Shown piece by piece: positions 38,588-47,666 of a DNA stretch of 64,000 bases; within the stretch, counting starts at the first letter, position 1, and each line of letters opens with the position of its first letter. Origin of the DNA: Renibacterium salmoninarum ATCC 33209 (lineage in GTDB: Bacteria; Actinomycetota; Actinomycetes; Actinomycetales; Micrococcaceae); the NCBI RefSeq assembly GCF_000018885.1, contig NC_010168.1, positions 186,001 to 250,000 of the forward strand, in the 5' to 3' direction. A program made the translations under genes and the position numbers. Under the pieces are notes generated by a model. The model searched no databases and was not told the origin of the DNA. It saw nothing but the letters and a program-made list of their open reading frames with translations.

Positions 38588-39802
38588 CTAAACCGCTATT
38601 CCTGAGCTCACCGTGGCACCAATTCCTTGGTGCTGGAAAACTAGTGCCGCGCCGCCTAGAGCCTCGGCTCGGTTGCCCATTGACGACATCACCAAGTGGG
38701 TCGTCTCACCAACTACCGGCACTGCGTGCCGGATGAGGCCCCGACGAATCGGCTCAAGCAGTACCTCGCCAAGTTCGGCAAGCGAACCACCCACCACGAT
38801 GACCTCGGGGTTCAGCAGGTTCGCAACATTGGCGATTGCCCGGCCAACTGCTTGACCGGCGTCGTCGATCACTCGAAGTGTTGCAGAGTCCTTTTCGCGC
38901 GCCAGTCGGATGATGTCTTCGGTGGTGATGGGCGCCGGGGCGCCACGAGAGAGAAGCTCGATCATGATCGCGGTGGAAGCGACCGTCTCTAAGCAGCCTC
39001 GATTGCCGCAGCGGCAGATCAATCCTTGTTCAGAAATGGTCGCGTGACCGATTTCCCCGGTGACGCCAATATTGCCGTAATACGGAGATCCACCAAGAAT
39101 TAAACCCGCACCGATTCCGCTGCCGATTTTGACGAAAACTAGATCTTCAACGGCGCTGTGTACGCCCCACGTGACCTGAGCTAGTGCGCCAAGATTGGCG
39201 TAATTGTCGACGTAAACAGGCACTTTGAGAGCATCTTCGAGCATTTCGAGGATGTTGATGCCCACCCATTCCGGCAGGATTGCTCCCTGAATTACTGTGC
39301 CGGTACGACTGTCGATTGGACCTGGAATTCCGACGCCGGCTCCCACGACAGCGCTGGCGGGTAGCCCCGCGTCGTGGAGTAGACCTTGAAGCAAATCTGC
39401 GGCTGCCTTGACGCCCTCGACGGCGAGGTGCCCCAGTGGCAATTTGATCGATCGTTCGGCGATCACGCGGTAGCCCAAGCTCGCAATGGCGACTCGGACG
39501 TGGGTTCTGCCGACGTCGATTCCGACCGCGACCGCGCCATTGGAATTTAGCCGCACTGAGGTGGCACGTCGGCCAGAACTGGTGGTTGGCGCAGTGGAGA
39601 CCAGGCCGCCGTCGGACATGATTTTAACCAGGTTTGAAACGGTGGCCGTTGATAACCCGGTATGCCGGGAGAGTTCGGCTTGGGTGAGTGGGCCCGCGTT
39701 CAAGAGTGTTTCGACGATCCGTTGCTGGTTCGACTGACGCAAGGCCGACTGTGATCCCGGGTTCCGGGGGAGGCTCTTCGTCGAGCGTGGATCGGCAGAC
39801 AT
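38588..39802 (-). CDS. ROK family transcriptional regulator
   Basis: An N-terminal winged helix (LTQAELSRHTGLSTATVSNLV, residues about 32-52) precedes a ROK sugar-kinase-like domain. That domain has VAVGIDVGRTHVRVAI (phosphate loop), GVGIPGPID, GEIGHATI and the zinc motif CRCGNRGCLE. Such proteins (XylR/NagC type) repress sugar operons and release DNA on binding sugar. ATG 39802 (MSADPRSTKS) gives 404 residues, usual for the family; longer in-frame starts at 39814 and upstream are possible. It lies directly upstream of mmsA-mmsB-chvE on the same strand and probably controls them and itself. Confidence 0.9.
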   Translation of the reverse strand: MSADPRSTKSLPRNPGSQSALRQSNQQRIVETLLNAGPLTQAELSRHTGLSTATVSNLVKIMSDGGLVSTAPTTSSGRRATSVRLNSNGAVAVGIDVGRTHVRVAIASLGYRVIAERSIKLPLGHLAVEGVKAAADLLQGLLHDAGLPASAVVGAGVGIPGPIDSRTGTVIQGAILPEWVGINILEMLEDALKVPVYVDNYANLGALAQVTWGVHSAVEDLVFVKIGSGIGAGLILGGSPYYGNIGVTGEIGHATISEQGLICRCGNRGCLETVASTAIMIELLSRGAPAPITTEDIIRLAREKDSATLRVIDDAGQAVGRAIANVANLLNPEVIVVGGSLAELGEVLLEPIRRGLIRHAVPVVGETTHLVMSSMGNRAEALGGAALVFQHQGIGATVSSGIAV

Positions 39803-39832
39803 ATAGGTAGAGTGCATCACTTTGCCGTTGAA

Positions 39833-39849
39833 GTCAAGAATTGAACGCA
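39833..39849. promoter_or_regulatory. Second copy of the 17-bp ROK-operon motif
   Basis: GTCAAGAATTGAACGCA, 30 bp upstream of the ROK gene start, matches the mmsA-upstream motif at 16 of 17 positions. Its minus-strand TTGAC is a plausible -35 box. Presence before both the regulator and its target suggests co-regulation, but promoter identity alone could explain it. Confidence 0.5.
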
Positions 39850-39974
39850 TAGCGGAAACAAAGTTTGCGGGCGCTTTCATGAAAGTTTTTTCCAAAATTG
39901 CTGCCTGGAGGCAAACTTTTGGCCACACGGATGCCTAATGTCGCGGCGAGGTTGTTGAGTATTAGTCCAAAGCT

Positions 39975-40493
39975 CTAAGCATGAAGTTCGCGGTGCGCCT
40001 GAGCTAGCTCGCGGTAGTGCGCAGCATTGCTCCGAATGCCCTCAAGCTCCTCGTCGCTGATTTCGCGGCGAACTTTGGCTGGCACGCCGGCCACCAGTGA
40101 GCGCGGCGGAATCTCAGTACCTTCAAGCACTACGGCACCGCCAGCGATGAGCGAGCCAGCGCCAATAGTTGCCCCATTCATGATGGTGGCGCCCATACCA
40201 ATGAGCGAATCATCGCCGACCGAGCAACCGTGCACCACGGCGCCGTGCCCCACGCTCACGCCGTCGCCAATAATGGCGGGGAATCCTGGATCTGCGTGCA
40301 CCACAACGTTGTCCTGCAAATTGGTACCCGCGCCGATGCTGATTTGGCTGGAGTCACCGCGGACTACGGCTCCGTAGAAGGCGCTCGATGCGGTGCCAAT
40401 CGTCACTTGACCAATGATGCTTGCACTGGGAGCGATGAATACGTCGTCAGCGATCTGCGGCACGCTGCCAGCAAATTCATATACAGGACTCAT
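39975..40493 (-). CDS. Gamma-carbonic anhydrase family protein (left-handed beta-helix)
   Basis: This 172-residue protein is built from hexapeptide repeats (for example IIGQVTIGTASSAFYGAVVR, then GAGTNLQDNVVVHAD). The family's zinc-ligand histidines are visible in VVHADPG and VGHGAVVHGC. It ends with helices that cap the trimer (ISDEELEGIRSNAAHYREL). It belongs to the YrdA/PaaY/Cam-like group. Many members are not proven carbonic anhydrases, so the activity is tentative. It is divergent from the AbiEi/DUF559-like gene. The frame is intact. Confidence 0.88.
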   Translation of the reverse strand: MSPVYEFAGSVPQIADDVFIAPSASIIGQVTIGTASSAFYGAVVRGDSSQISIGAGTNLQDNVVVHADPGFPAIIGDGVSVGHGAVVHGCSVGDDSLIGMGATIMNGATIGAGSLIAGGAVVLEGTEIPPRSLVAGVPAKVRREISDEELEGIRSNAAHYRELAQAHRELHA

Positions 40494-40512
40494 GGGCTCA
40501 GCGTATCGCCCT

Positions 40513-40584
40513 CGGATGCATTTTCGGCATAGGGATGCCGTTCCAACGCGTTACTCGACTAACCCAAAGCCGAAAATGCAACCG
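40513..40584. repeat. Degenerate palindromic repeat upstream of the nuclease-like gene
   Basis: CGGATGCATTTTCGGC (40513-40528) is an inverted partner of GCCGAAAATGCAACCG (40569-40584) at 15 of 16 positions. The 27 bp at 40514-40540 match 41591-41617, inside the perfect hairpin after the same gene, at 26 of 27 positions. So the gene between is bracketed by copies of one repeat. Confidence 0.75.
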
Positions 40585-40647
40585 AAGTTATCCACAGAGC
40601 TACGGTTGCCTCTTTTGCTCGCGGCGCTGCTGTCGCAAAGTGAACAG

Positions 40648-41580
40648 ATGGTGCAAAAAAACCGGCCGATGATCTTGAGACCAGATGATGATCCCCTGGA
40701 TGAAAATTTGGCACGGAAGCTGAAATCTCAGGCGAGTTCGGGTCGTTTGGTAAGAATTCGTCGAGCGCGATACGTCGACAAAAGCGATTGGCTTAACAGC
40801 AGCCCCGAGGAGCAGCATCTGCTCAAAATGCATTCGATAGATTCTGCGGCGCACCGGAAGCGCCCGGTATTTAGCCAGGAATCCGCGGCTGTTTTGTGGG
40901 GAATCCCAGTTGGTGAGCTACCTGGTCGAGTCAGCGTCAACGTGCCGGCGGACAGTGGCCACCGCAGTCGCGGTGACCCGATAGAGCCAGGGAACTGGTT
41001 CCTCGATGGGCTCGCCGTCACCGGAAAGTTGCAGACCGCCGTCGAACTCGCTTTGAATTTGCCCATGGCGTGGGGAGTTGCCGCGATGGATCGCGTGCTG
41101 AACCCGCAGCAGTTGTCGGGCGAGGACAGGCCTCGCCTAGTAACCAAGGCTGATGTAGATGCCGTAGCCATGCGACTTGTCACCGAAAGTGCGATCCGGC
41201 GGGTTCGACGAGTGCTTGATTTTGCTGACCCCAGAGCGGGGTCGGCGGCAGAATCGATCAGTCGAGTCAATATCTACTTGGCGGGCTTTCCCGCGCCGCA
41301 GTTACAAACCAGACATGAGGACCAGCACGGCTTGATTGGGTTTAGCGATTTTGCTTGGCGGGAGTTTGGCTTGATTGGCGAATTCGATGGCATGAGCAAA
41401 TATCGCAATGAAATCTATTTGAAGGGCCAGAGCAGCGCTGATGTGATTCAAGCTGAAAAGCACCGAGAGGAAAGGTTACGCAAAGCTGGCTGGTCAGTGA
41501 CTCGGTGGATGTGGGACACCGCCGTCTCACCGGGAGCGCTCCGCGATCATCTGCTTCGCGCAGGGCTGCGCCCACTATAA
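40648..41580 (+). CDS. AbiEi-like N-terminal domain plus DUF559/Vsr-like endonuclease domain protein
   Basis: The N-terminal part (ASSGRLVRIRRARYVDKSDW) resembles the winged-helix start of AbiEi-type antitoxin proteins. A middle region (FSQESAAVLWGIPV) follows. The C-terminal 90 residues resemble the DUF559/very-short-patch-repair nuclease fold: GLIGEFDGMSKY, then EKHREERLRKAGWSVTRWMW, fitting E-x-D-G followed by R-x3-L-x3-G-W-x-V-x-R. It may act on DNA, but function is unproven. The start is uncertain: ATG 40576 and 40669 are also possible. It lies between palindromic repeats, and its stop abuts a 37-bp-stem hairpin. Confidence 0.62.
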   Translation: MVQKNRPMILRPDDDPLDENLARKLKSQASSGRLVRIRRARYVDKSDWLNSSPEEQHLLKMHSIDSAAHRKRPVFSQESAAVLWGIPVGELPGRVSVNVPADSGHRSRGDPIEPGNWFLDGLAVTGKLQTAVELALNLPMAWGVAAMDRVLNPQQLSGEDRPRLVTKADVDAVAMRLVTESAIRRVRRVLDFADPRAGSAAESISRVNIYLAGFPAPQLQTRHEDQHGLIGFSDFAWREFGLIGEFDGMSKYRNEIYLKGQSSADVIQAEKHREERLRKAGWSVTRWMWDTAVSPGALRDHLLRAGLRPL

Positions 41581-41670
41581 CTCCGTTCTGGGATGCATTT
41601 TCGGCAGAGGGATGCCGAACAAACTAGTCGGAACGGCATCCCTCTGCCGAAAATGCATCCCAGAACGGAG
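41581..41670. repeat. 37-bp perfect-stem palindrome/terminator
   Basis: The arms 41581-41617 and 41634-41670 are perfect complements around a 16-base loop. The stem starts one base after the stop of the nuclease-like gene and ends 27 bases before the convergent purU stop, so it can serve as a bidirectional terminator. Most of its left arm recurs upstream of the gene at 40514. The length and perfection exceed what termination needs. Confidence 0.9.
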
Positions 41671-41696
41671 GGCTAATGAGCATGCGGTCAAAGCTG

Positions 41697-42573
41697 CTAG
41701 GCGAAGACAACAGTTCTGGTGCCATCCAACAACACTCGATGTTCGGTATGCCATTGCACGGCCTGGGCTAGCGTGCGGGCTTCAACCGCCCGGCCCATTC
41801 GAGCCAGCCGCTCTGGGGTATGGGCGTGGTCAACCCTGATTACTTCTTGTTCGATGATTGGTCCCTCGTCCAGATCTGCGGTCACATAGTGCGCCGTGGC
41901 GCCAATCAACTTGACGCCGCGCGCATGAGCTTGGGCATACGGCCGGGCACCCTTGAAAGAGGGCAGGAACGAGTGGTGAATGTTGATCGCCCGGCCAGCT
42001 AGTTCCCGGCACAGCCCATCGGAGAGGATCTGCATGTACGCGGGCCAGCACCACGAGTTCCACATCGTGTTCAGCAACCAAATCTATCAGCGCGCGTTCC
42101 GCTTCGGGCTTGTTCTCGGCAGTGACCGGCAAGTGATGGAAGGGCACGCCATGAAACGCCGCCATTTCAGCCAGGTCGGCATGATTGGAGACAATCGCAG
42201 GCACCTCGATGGGCAGTTGCCCCGAGCGCTGTTGAAACAGCAGCTCATTGAGGCAATGTGCGTCTTTCGAAGCCAAAATTAACGTTCGGACGGGAGCGCC
42301 CACTCGATGCAATTCCCAAGCCATATCGAATCTTTCAGCCACCGGGCTGAGGCTGGCCTTCAACTCGGCAAAAGAGGACGACGTCGTCGCCTCCACGCGC
42401 ATGAAAAACCTACCGCCAGACTCACCTCGGGCGGCAGCTTCAGTGGTACTCCCGTACTGCTGTGATTCGGTGATATTGCCACCGGCGGCCACCAAGGCCC
42501 CGCTGATTGCGTGCACAATACCGGGTTGATCAGCACAGGACAGCGTGAGTGCGTAGCGCGAGGCGTCAGTCAT
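41697..42573 (-). pseudogene. purU: Formyltetrahydrofolate deformylase PurU, frameshifted
   Basis: PurU releases formate from 10-formyl-THF. The N-terminal ACT domain (ALTLSCADQPGIVHAISGAL) and the start of the formyltransferase-like domain (VRTLILASKDAHCLNELLF) read well to VELVVLAR. An extra G near 42040 then shifts the frame (GCCCGC-G-TACATG). The rest ([26 protein letters not shown] in parts, with the catalytic Asn-His region, and [16 protein letters not shown]) reads in another frame to 41697. Rejoined length is about 290, normal. Loss would change one-carbon balance with purN, purH, glyA and folD. Confidence 0.92.
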
Positions 42574-42577
42574 CTCC

Positions 42578-43705
42578 TCAGGCTACTGGTTGATCTCGCG
42601 GATCTTTGACTTCGGTTTCGTTTTTGACGCTTGCGGATTCGCTACGAGTTGCCGGTTCCTTGAGTAGCCGGATTGCAGCCAAGGCGGCGGCCCGCCCGGC
42701 TCGGGTAGCGCCTAAAGTTGAGGCAGAGGCCCCGTAGCCAACGAGAAGCAGTCTCGGTACCTTGGTCACTTTGACGCCGTCCATCGTGATTCCACCGCCT
42801 GGCTCGCGGAGTTTCAAGGGCGCCAAATGATCGAGCGAGGCGCGGAACCCGGTGGCCCAGAGCACCACATCAATCGGCTCCGAAGTTCCGTCCGAAAAGA
42901 CAGCCGAATTCTCGGTCAGCTGCGAAAGCGGGCCGCGAGAAACTAGCACCCCGGCGTCGATGCCGTCCTGGTACATCTTGGTCATCGGCAAGCCGGTCAC
43001 GCCCACCACGCTGATCGGTGGCAAGCCCGCGCTGGTCCGTTCGTTCACAGCGCGCTCGACGTCGCGGCCCCAGTCCGGGTTCTTGTCTAAGCAGCGGAAT
43101 TCTGGCGGGCGACGAGTTGACCAAAAAGTCTTTGCGCCGGCGTCGGCCAATTGCAGCAGAAACTGTGCCGCTGAGGTCCCCGCTCCCACTACTAGGACGC
43201 GCAGGCCAGTGAAGTCTTCGGCGGCGTGGAAGTCATGAGTGTGTAGCTGTTGGCCTTTGAAATCATCGGTGCCCGGGTAGTAGGGCCAATAGGGTTTATC
43301 CCAGGTGCCGGTGCCGGTGATAACGATCGCGGATTCGAAGCTACCCACGTCGGTTTCGACGATTAACGGACGGTCCTGGCCAGCTTCTGATCTGATCGCG
43401 GTGACTCGAGTTGGCCGGCGAACTTGAAGCTCGTTTGCGGCCTCAAAGGCGCCGTAATACTCGGAGACGACCTCGGACGCGGGTCTGGAAGTGTCTGGGG
43501 CTCCGAGTGGAAAATCTGGTAGGTCGTGAATTCCATGCGCGGCACTAAGGGTTAGCGAGGGCCAGCGGTGCCGCCAGGCACCGCCCGGACCGGAATTTGC
43601 ATCGAGTACCAGGAAGTCGACTCCGGGACGCAGGCCCCTGCGTTTAAGGTGGAAAGCGGCCGAAAACCCTGCCTGTCCGGCGCCGATCACAATGACTTGG
43701 TACAT
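42578..43705 (-). CDS. FAD/NAD(P)-binding flavoprotein monooxygenase-like
   Basis: This 375-residue protein has two dinucleotide-binding folds: VIVIGAGQAGFSAAFHLKRRG (written to 20; FAD site, residues about 4-23) and VLVVGAGTSAAQFLLQLADA (NADPH site). GPGGAWRHRWPSLTLS is the FAD-contacting stretch of flavin-containing monooxygenase-like proteins, and VLWATGFRASLDHL is the family's ATG-type motif. The substrate is unknown. GGAGTAAAC precedes ATG 43705, which begins MYQVIVIG; the longer start is rejected. It is divergent from a GNAT gene. The frame is intact. Confidence 0.85.
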   Translation of the reverse strand: MYQVIVIGAGQAGFSAAFHLKRRGLRPGVDFLVLDANSGPGGAWRHRWPSLTLSAAHGIHDLPDFPLGAPDTSRPASEVVSEYYGAFEAANELQVRRPTRVTAIRSEAGQDRPLIVETDVGSFESAIVITGTGTWDKPYWPYYPGTDDFKGQQLHTHDFHAAEDFTGLRVLVVGAGTSAAQFLLQLADAGAKTFWSTRRPPEFRCLDKNPDWGRDVERAVNERTSAGLPPISVVGVTGLPMTKMYQDGIDAGVLVSRGPLSQLTENSAVFSDGTSEPIDVVLWATGFRASLDHLAPLKLREPGGGITMDGVKVTKVPRLLLVGYGASASTLGATRAGRAAALAAIRLLKEPATRSESASVKNETEVKDPRDQPVA

Positions 43706-43757
43706 GTTTACTCCAACGGTCGGCACTGACTGGGAATTCCCGGGTTAGCCTAGCTGG

Positions 43758-44300
43758 ATGCAGATCCGCTTTGAGCCCATTGACCTAGCTGCCGCAGCCG
43801 AGGACTTGGTCGCCTTTTTGACCGAGAATAGTTGGCCGTTCCATAGCTCGGCTGTTTTGACCGAAGCGACTGTTCGGCAACGGATCGCTGAAGGTTACTA
43901 CCGCAATGGCGACCGAGAAGTGTTTTGGATTGAGACGCCTCAACGGATCGGGTATTTGGCCTTGGAGGATCTCGAAGACATCGACGACGGCGGCTGTCCA
44001 GTGTTTGATCTTCGCCTTGCGGAGGAGTACCGAGGCCAAGGGCTAGCTGAACCAGTGTTGCGGGCATTTACTGAACTGGTTTTCAGCCGCTTTCCTAACC
44101 TACGCAGGTTCGAGGGCCAAACTCGCGAAGATAATTTCGCAATGCGAAAAACGTTCATTAAGGCAGGGTTCCTCAAAGAGGCACACTATCGCCAAGGCTG
44201 GCCAACAGCTGATGGAGAGTATCTTGCCTCAGTGGGCTACGGAATTCTGCGCAGCGATTTCGAGACCGGCGTGGTAGCCCGCTTCGACTGGGCGGACTAA
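43758..44300 (+). CDS. GNAT family N-acetyltransferase
   Basis: This 180-residue GNAT protein has the acetyl-CoA pyrophosphate-binding motif A in RLAEEYRGQGLAEPVL, preceded by strand beta-4 (GGCPVFDL). The C-terminal NFAMRKTFIKAGFLKEAHYR segment is characteristic of the RimJ/RimL-like subgroup that acetylates amines of proteins or small molecules. The substrate is unknown. It starts 52 bp from the divergent flavoprotein. The frame is intact, and a ZTP riboswitch follows downstream for the next gene. Confidence 0.85.
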   Translation: MQIRFEPIDLAAAAEDLVAFLTENSWPFHSSAVLTEATVRQRIAEGYYRNGDREVFWIETPQRIGYLALEDLEDIDDGGCPVFDLRLAEEYRGQGLAEPVLRAFTELVFSRFPNLRRFEGQTREDNFAMRKTFIKAGFLKEAHYRQGWPTADGEYLASVGYGILRSDFETGVVARFDWAD

Positions 44301-44374
44301 CTGGGCCGACTAATTGAGTGGGCAGGGCGTGCCCGTCATAGTTGCGTGCCGAAGACGGTGTTGAGCTAAGCTGA

Positions 44375-44479
44375 CTAGGTCGCGACTGGCGTAAGGTGGT
44401 CAACCACCGGGGAGCGGCGTTGGACGCCTATTTGACGGCGTTCGGCAGAGTGCAGACCATGGATCGAACGCCTGGGACC
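44375..44479 (+). ncRNA. ZTP (pfl) riboswitch upstream of glyA-folD
   Basis: The core matches the ZTP aptamer in order: GGTCGCGACTGGCG (44378-44391), then a hairpin GGTGGTCAACCACC (44395-44408), then GGGGAGCGGCG. The distal conserved GCCTGGGACC (44470-44479) closes the pseudoknotted domain after a variable stem. ZTP/ZMP accumulates when 10-formyl-THF is short, and this class activates folate/one-carbon genes. The glyA start lies 86 bases downstream, after an AGGAG ribosome-binding site. No clear intrinsic terminator follows, so control may be at translation. Confidence 0.88.
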
Positions 44480-44565
44480 GGGGTCATGTTCACGGAGGTG
44501 TCATAGCTGACATCAACCGGTAGCCTGACCTTGAACCGTCCGTCAATCCTTGCCAGGAGTCGCAC

Positions 44566-45858
44566 ATGTCCGTAGACGCTTCCACCACGTCCATCAGTAA
44601 TCAATCGCTCGCTGAACTTGACCCCGAAATTGCCCAAGTTCTGCAAGACGAGCTAGGCCGCCAGCGTAATACGCTGGAAATGATCGCCTCTGAAAACTTT
44701 GCGCCGCTTGCAGTTCTTGAAGCGCAGGGCTCAGTGCTGACCAACAAATACGCTGAAGGCTACCCCGGTCGCCGCTACTATGGCGGCTGCGAATACGTTG
44801 ACGTCGCGGAAAGCCTCGCCATTGAGCGGGTCAAAAACCTTTTCGGCGCCGAATACGCCAACGTTCAGCCACACTCCGGTGCGCAAGCGAACGCTGCGGC
44901 GCTCGCCGCAATGATTAATCCTGGCGACAAGATCCTTGGCCTGTCATTGGCGCACGGTGGCCACCTTACGCACGGGATGAAGCTGAACTTCTCCGGCAGG
45001 CTTTACCAAGTCGCTGCTTACCAGGTTGAAGAAGACACCTTTCGTGTCGATATGGACAAGCTGCGCGAGCAAGCCAAAGCGGAAAAACCGCAGGTGATCA
45101 TCGCTGGTTGGTCAGCGTATCCACGACACCTCGATTTCGAAGCGTTCCGCTCCATTGCGGATGAAGTGGGCGCACTGCTTTGGACTGATATGGCGCACTT
45201 TGCCGGCTTGGTTGCAGCTGGCCTGCACCCGTCCCCGGTGCCGTACTCCGACGTCGTCACCTCTACGGTGCACAAGACGCTAGCCGGTCCTCGGTCCGGT
45301 GTGATTTTGGCTAAACAAGAATGGGCTAAGAAGCTCAACTCGGCGGTTTTCCCGGGTCAGCAAGGTGGACCGTTGATGCATGTGATCGCGGCGAAAGCCG
45401 TGGCTTTCAAGGTTGCGGCCGGAGCCGAATTCCGCGAACGGCAGGAACGGGTCCTCAAAGGGGCCAAGATTCTGGCCGACCGGCTCAACCAAGCCGACGT
45501 CGCCGATGCTGGCGTTTCGGTGCTTACTGGCGGCACCGATGTGCACTTGGTTCTGGTGGACCTGCGCAACTCCGAACTCGACGGTCAGCAGGCCGAAGAT
45601 CTTCTGCACAGTGTGGGAATTACGGTGAATCGCAACGCGGTGCCGTTCGATCCTCGTCCGCCGATGGTTACCTCAGGCCTGCGGATCGGCACCCCGGCGC
45701 TAGCAACTCGTGGCTTCGGGGCCGCTGAGTTCACCGAAGTTGCCGAGATCATCGCGGCAGCCTTGAAGGCTGGCGCGTCCGCTAATGTTGAGGCGCTGCG
45801 CGCTCGCGTGGACAAGCTGGCCGAAGCATTCCCGTTGTACCCCGGAATTGGAGGCTGA
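44566..45858 (+). CDS. glyA: Serine hydroxymethyltransferase
   Basis: GlyA converts serine and THF to glycine and 5,10-methylene-THF with PLP. Motifs: [37 protein letters not shown] (substrate/PLP contacts), [14 protein letters not shown], and the PLP Lys in [14 protein letters not shown]. The 430-residue length is normal. CCAGGAG precedes the ATG. A ZTP riboswitch precedes it, and folD follows two bases after its stop, so both one-carbon enzymes respond to ZTP. The frame is intact. Confidence 0.97.
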   Translation: MSVDASTTSISNQSLAELDPEIAQVLQDELGRQRNTLEMIASENFAPLAVLEAQGSVLTNKYAEGYPGRRYYGGCEYVDVAESLAIERVKNLFGAEYANVQPHSGAQANAAALAAMINPGDKILGLSLAHGGHLTHGMKLNFSGRLYQVAAYQVEEDTFRVDMDKLREQAKAEKPQVIIAGWSAYPRHLDFEAFRSIADEVGALLWTDMAHFAGLVAAGLHPSPVPYSDVVTSTVHKTLAGPRSGVILAKQEWAKKLNSAVFPGQQGGPLMHVIAAKAVAFKVAAGAEFRERQERVLKGAKILADRLNQADVADAGVSVLTGGTDVHLVLVDLRNSELDGQQAEDLLHSVGITVNRNAVPFDPRPPMVTSGLRIGTPALATRGFGAAEFTEVAEIIAAALKAGASANVEALRARVDKLAEAFPLYPGIGG

Positions 45859-45860
45859 GC

Positions 45861-46745
45861 ATGACTGCGCAAATTTTAGACGGTAAAAAAGCGGCTGCCG
45901 AGGTCAAATCCGAGCTAGTTGAGCGAATCGCGGCGCTGGTGGCACGCGGAATCACTCCTGGTCTGGCCACGGTTTTGGTGGGCGACGATGCGCCCAGCCA
46001 GTCCTATGTCCGGATGAAACATCAGGACGCTAATGCCTTGGGACTCGCGTCGTTTGAGCGGCATTTGCCCGCCGAGACGAGCCAAGACGAGCTGGATGCG
46101 GTTATTGATGAGCTCAACGCGAATCCTGGCGTGCACGGTATTCTGGTGCAAATCCCGCTGCCGAAGCACCTCGATGAACAAGCGGTTTTGGAGCGGATTG
46201 ACCCAGACAAGGATGCGGATGGCTTGCACCCGGTAAACCTTGGTCGCTTGGTGCTCAATGTCAATGGAGTCATTACTTCACCGCTGCCGTGCACGCCGGT
46301 CGGTGCGATCCAACTGATGCTGCGCAACGGCATCGAGCTGGCTGGCAAGCACGTCGTCGTCGTCGGCCGTGGCATCACGGTGGGCCGCGCGCTGGGGCTG
46401 TTGCTCACTCGGCGCGAAATCAACGCAACGGTGACCTTGACACACACCGGGACCGTGGATTTGGCTGCGCACTTGCGGCAGGCCGACGTCGTGATCTCAG
46501 CGGTGGGGGTGGCTCATATGATCAAGGCTGAGAATCTGAAGCCGGGCGTTGTTGTGCTCGACGTCGGTGTCTCGCGCGAGCGTGACGAGGTCACGGGTAA
46601 GTCGAAGCTGCTTGGCGACGTTGCGCCGGACGTGGCCGACGTCGCCAGCTGGATCTCACCAAATCCAGGTGGCGTAGGTCCCATGACCAGGGCGCTTCTG
46701 ATGAGCAATGTAGTGCAGGCCGCCGAAGCGGTCTCCAGCAGATAA
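45861..46745 (+). CDS. folD: Methylene-THF dehydrogenase / methenyl-THF cyclohydrolase
   Basis: FolD interconverts 5,10-methylene-THF and 10-formyl-THF with NADP. The catalytic Tyr and Lys lie in [14 protein letters not shown], and [12 protein letters not shown] follows. The NADP-binding [19 protein letters not shown] and the C-terminal [17 protein letters not shown] signature complete it. The 294-residue length is normal. A GGAGG inside the 3' end of glyA serves as its ribosome-binding site, so translation is coupled. Together with glyA it supplies the 10-formyl-THF used by purN and purH. The frame is intact. Confidence 0.97.
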   Translation: MTAQILDGKKAAAEVKSELVERIAALVARGITPGLATVLVGDDAPSQSYVRMKHQDANALGLASFERHLPAETSQDELDAVIDELNANPGVHGILVQIPLPKHLDEQAVLERIDPDKDADGLHPVNLGRLVLNVNGVITSPLPCTPVGAIQLMLRNGIELAGKHVVVVGRGITVGRALGLLLTRREINATVTLTHTGTVDLAAHLRQADVVISAVGVAHMIKAENLKPGVVVLDVGVSRERDEVTGKSKLLGDVAPDVADVASWISPNPGGVGPMTRALLMSNVVQAAEAVSSR

Positions 46746-46749
46746 CCTG

Positions 46750-46813
46750 CGTCGAGTGTCGACTTGTGGTCGATTAAAAACCTTATTAACCGACCACAAA
46801 TCGACACTCGACG
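46750..46813. repeat. Long hairpin, family A (copy 1), folD terminator position
   Basis: CGTCGAGTGTCGACTTGTGG plus TCG (46750-46772) pairs with 46791-46813, with one mismatch. It lies between convergent folD and the PEP-mutase-like gene, so it can terminate both. The arm core GTCGAGTGTCGACT recurs at 47672 in a different context, indicating a repeat family. Confidence 0.85.
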
Positions 46814-46816
46814 AAG

Positions 46817-47617
46817 TTAAAAGAGCTGTTGCATCTGTCCGTATTCGGCAGCACCTTCTAGCGAGTCGAATTCGCCAGTTTCTAGGATTCGTTTAGCCGC
46901 ATTTTCGGCAGTTGCGTAGGCAATGCCTGCAATATCGTTGCCCACCGAAACTCGACGCACGCCGGCAGCTTTGAACTCGGCCACGCTGGGGGCGCCCGGG
47001 CCGGCAAGCACATTGACCGGGGCATCAATTGCTGCGGTAATCTCAGCTAGTTTTGTCAGATCGTGCAGACCAGGAACAAATAATCCGCTCGCGCCAGCGT
47101 CAAGAAATGCCTGCCCGCGCGCAATCACTTGTTCGACGCCGTCCGCGGGCGGGTTGCCGGTGAGGAAAATATCTGTGCGTGCGTTGATGAAAAGCTCGAC
47201 GCCGGACGCCTCGGCAGCCGCACGTACGACGCCGCTCCGCCGGGCTGCTTCCGCCAGTTCCAAGAGCCCGGATTGAGTGGAATCTTCAAAATTGACTCCG
47301 GCTGCGCCAGCATCGATCACGGCGCGAACGTTCTGAGCAAGCTGATCATCTTCGGTTGTGTATCCGGACTCGATGTCCGCGCTCACTGGCACATCAACCG
47401 TGTGGACGATGCGAGCGATCGTGGCCAGGGCTAGTTCAAACGGCAGATTATTGCCATCCGGGTAGCCGTGGGACCAGGACACCGCAGAACTGCTCGTCGC
47501 CACGGCCTGAGCTCCTGCGCGGACCATAAGTCGTGTAGAGGCTGCGTCCCAGGCATTGGGCAAAATCAGCAGATCGTCGTGGAGAGAACGGAAGGCATGG
47601 GTAAGTTCTTGGCTCAT
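46817..47617 (-). CDS. Isocitrate lyase/PEP mutase superfamily protein
   Basis: This 266-residue alpha/beta barrel matches the PEP-mutase/isocitrate lyase family: LILPNAWDAASTRLMVRAGA, ATSSSAVSWSHGYPDG, VPVSADIESGYT (metal-binding Asp/Glu), GAAGVNFEDS and ELFINARTDIFL. The isocitrate lyase KKCGH motif is absent, so a carboxyphosphonoenolpyruvate- or oxaloacetate-type activity is more likely. Its precise substrate is unknown. It stands between two family A hairpins. The frame is intact. Confidence 0.85.
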   Translation of the reverse strand: MSQELTHAFRSLHDDLLILPNAWDAASTRLMVRAGAQAVATSSSAVSWSHGYPDGNNLPFELALATIARIVHTVDVPVSADIESGYTTEDDQLAQNVRAVIDAGAAGVNFEDSTQSGLLELAEAARRSGVVRAAAEASGVELFINARTDIFLTGNPPADGVEQVIARGQAFLDAGASGLFVPGLHDLTKLAEITAAIDAPVNVLAGPGAPSVAEFKAAGVRRVSVGNDIAGIAYATAENAAKRILETGEFDSLEGAAEYGQMQQLF

Positions 47618-47666
47618 GACTCAATTCAGTCAGATTCGCGACGGCAACACAACGCAATTGCGGACA

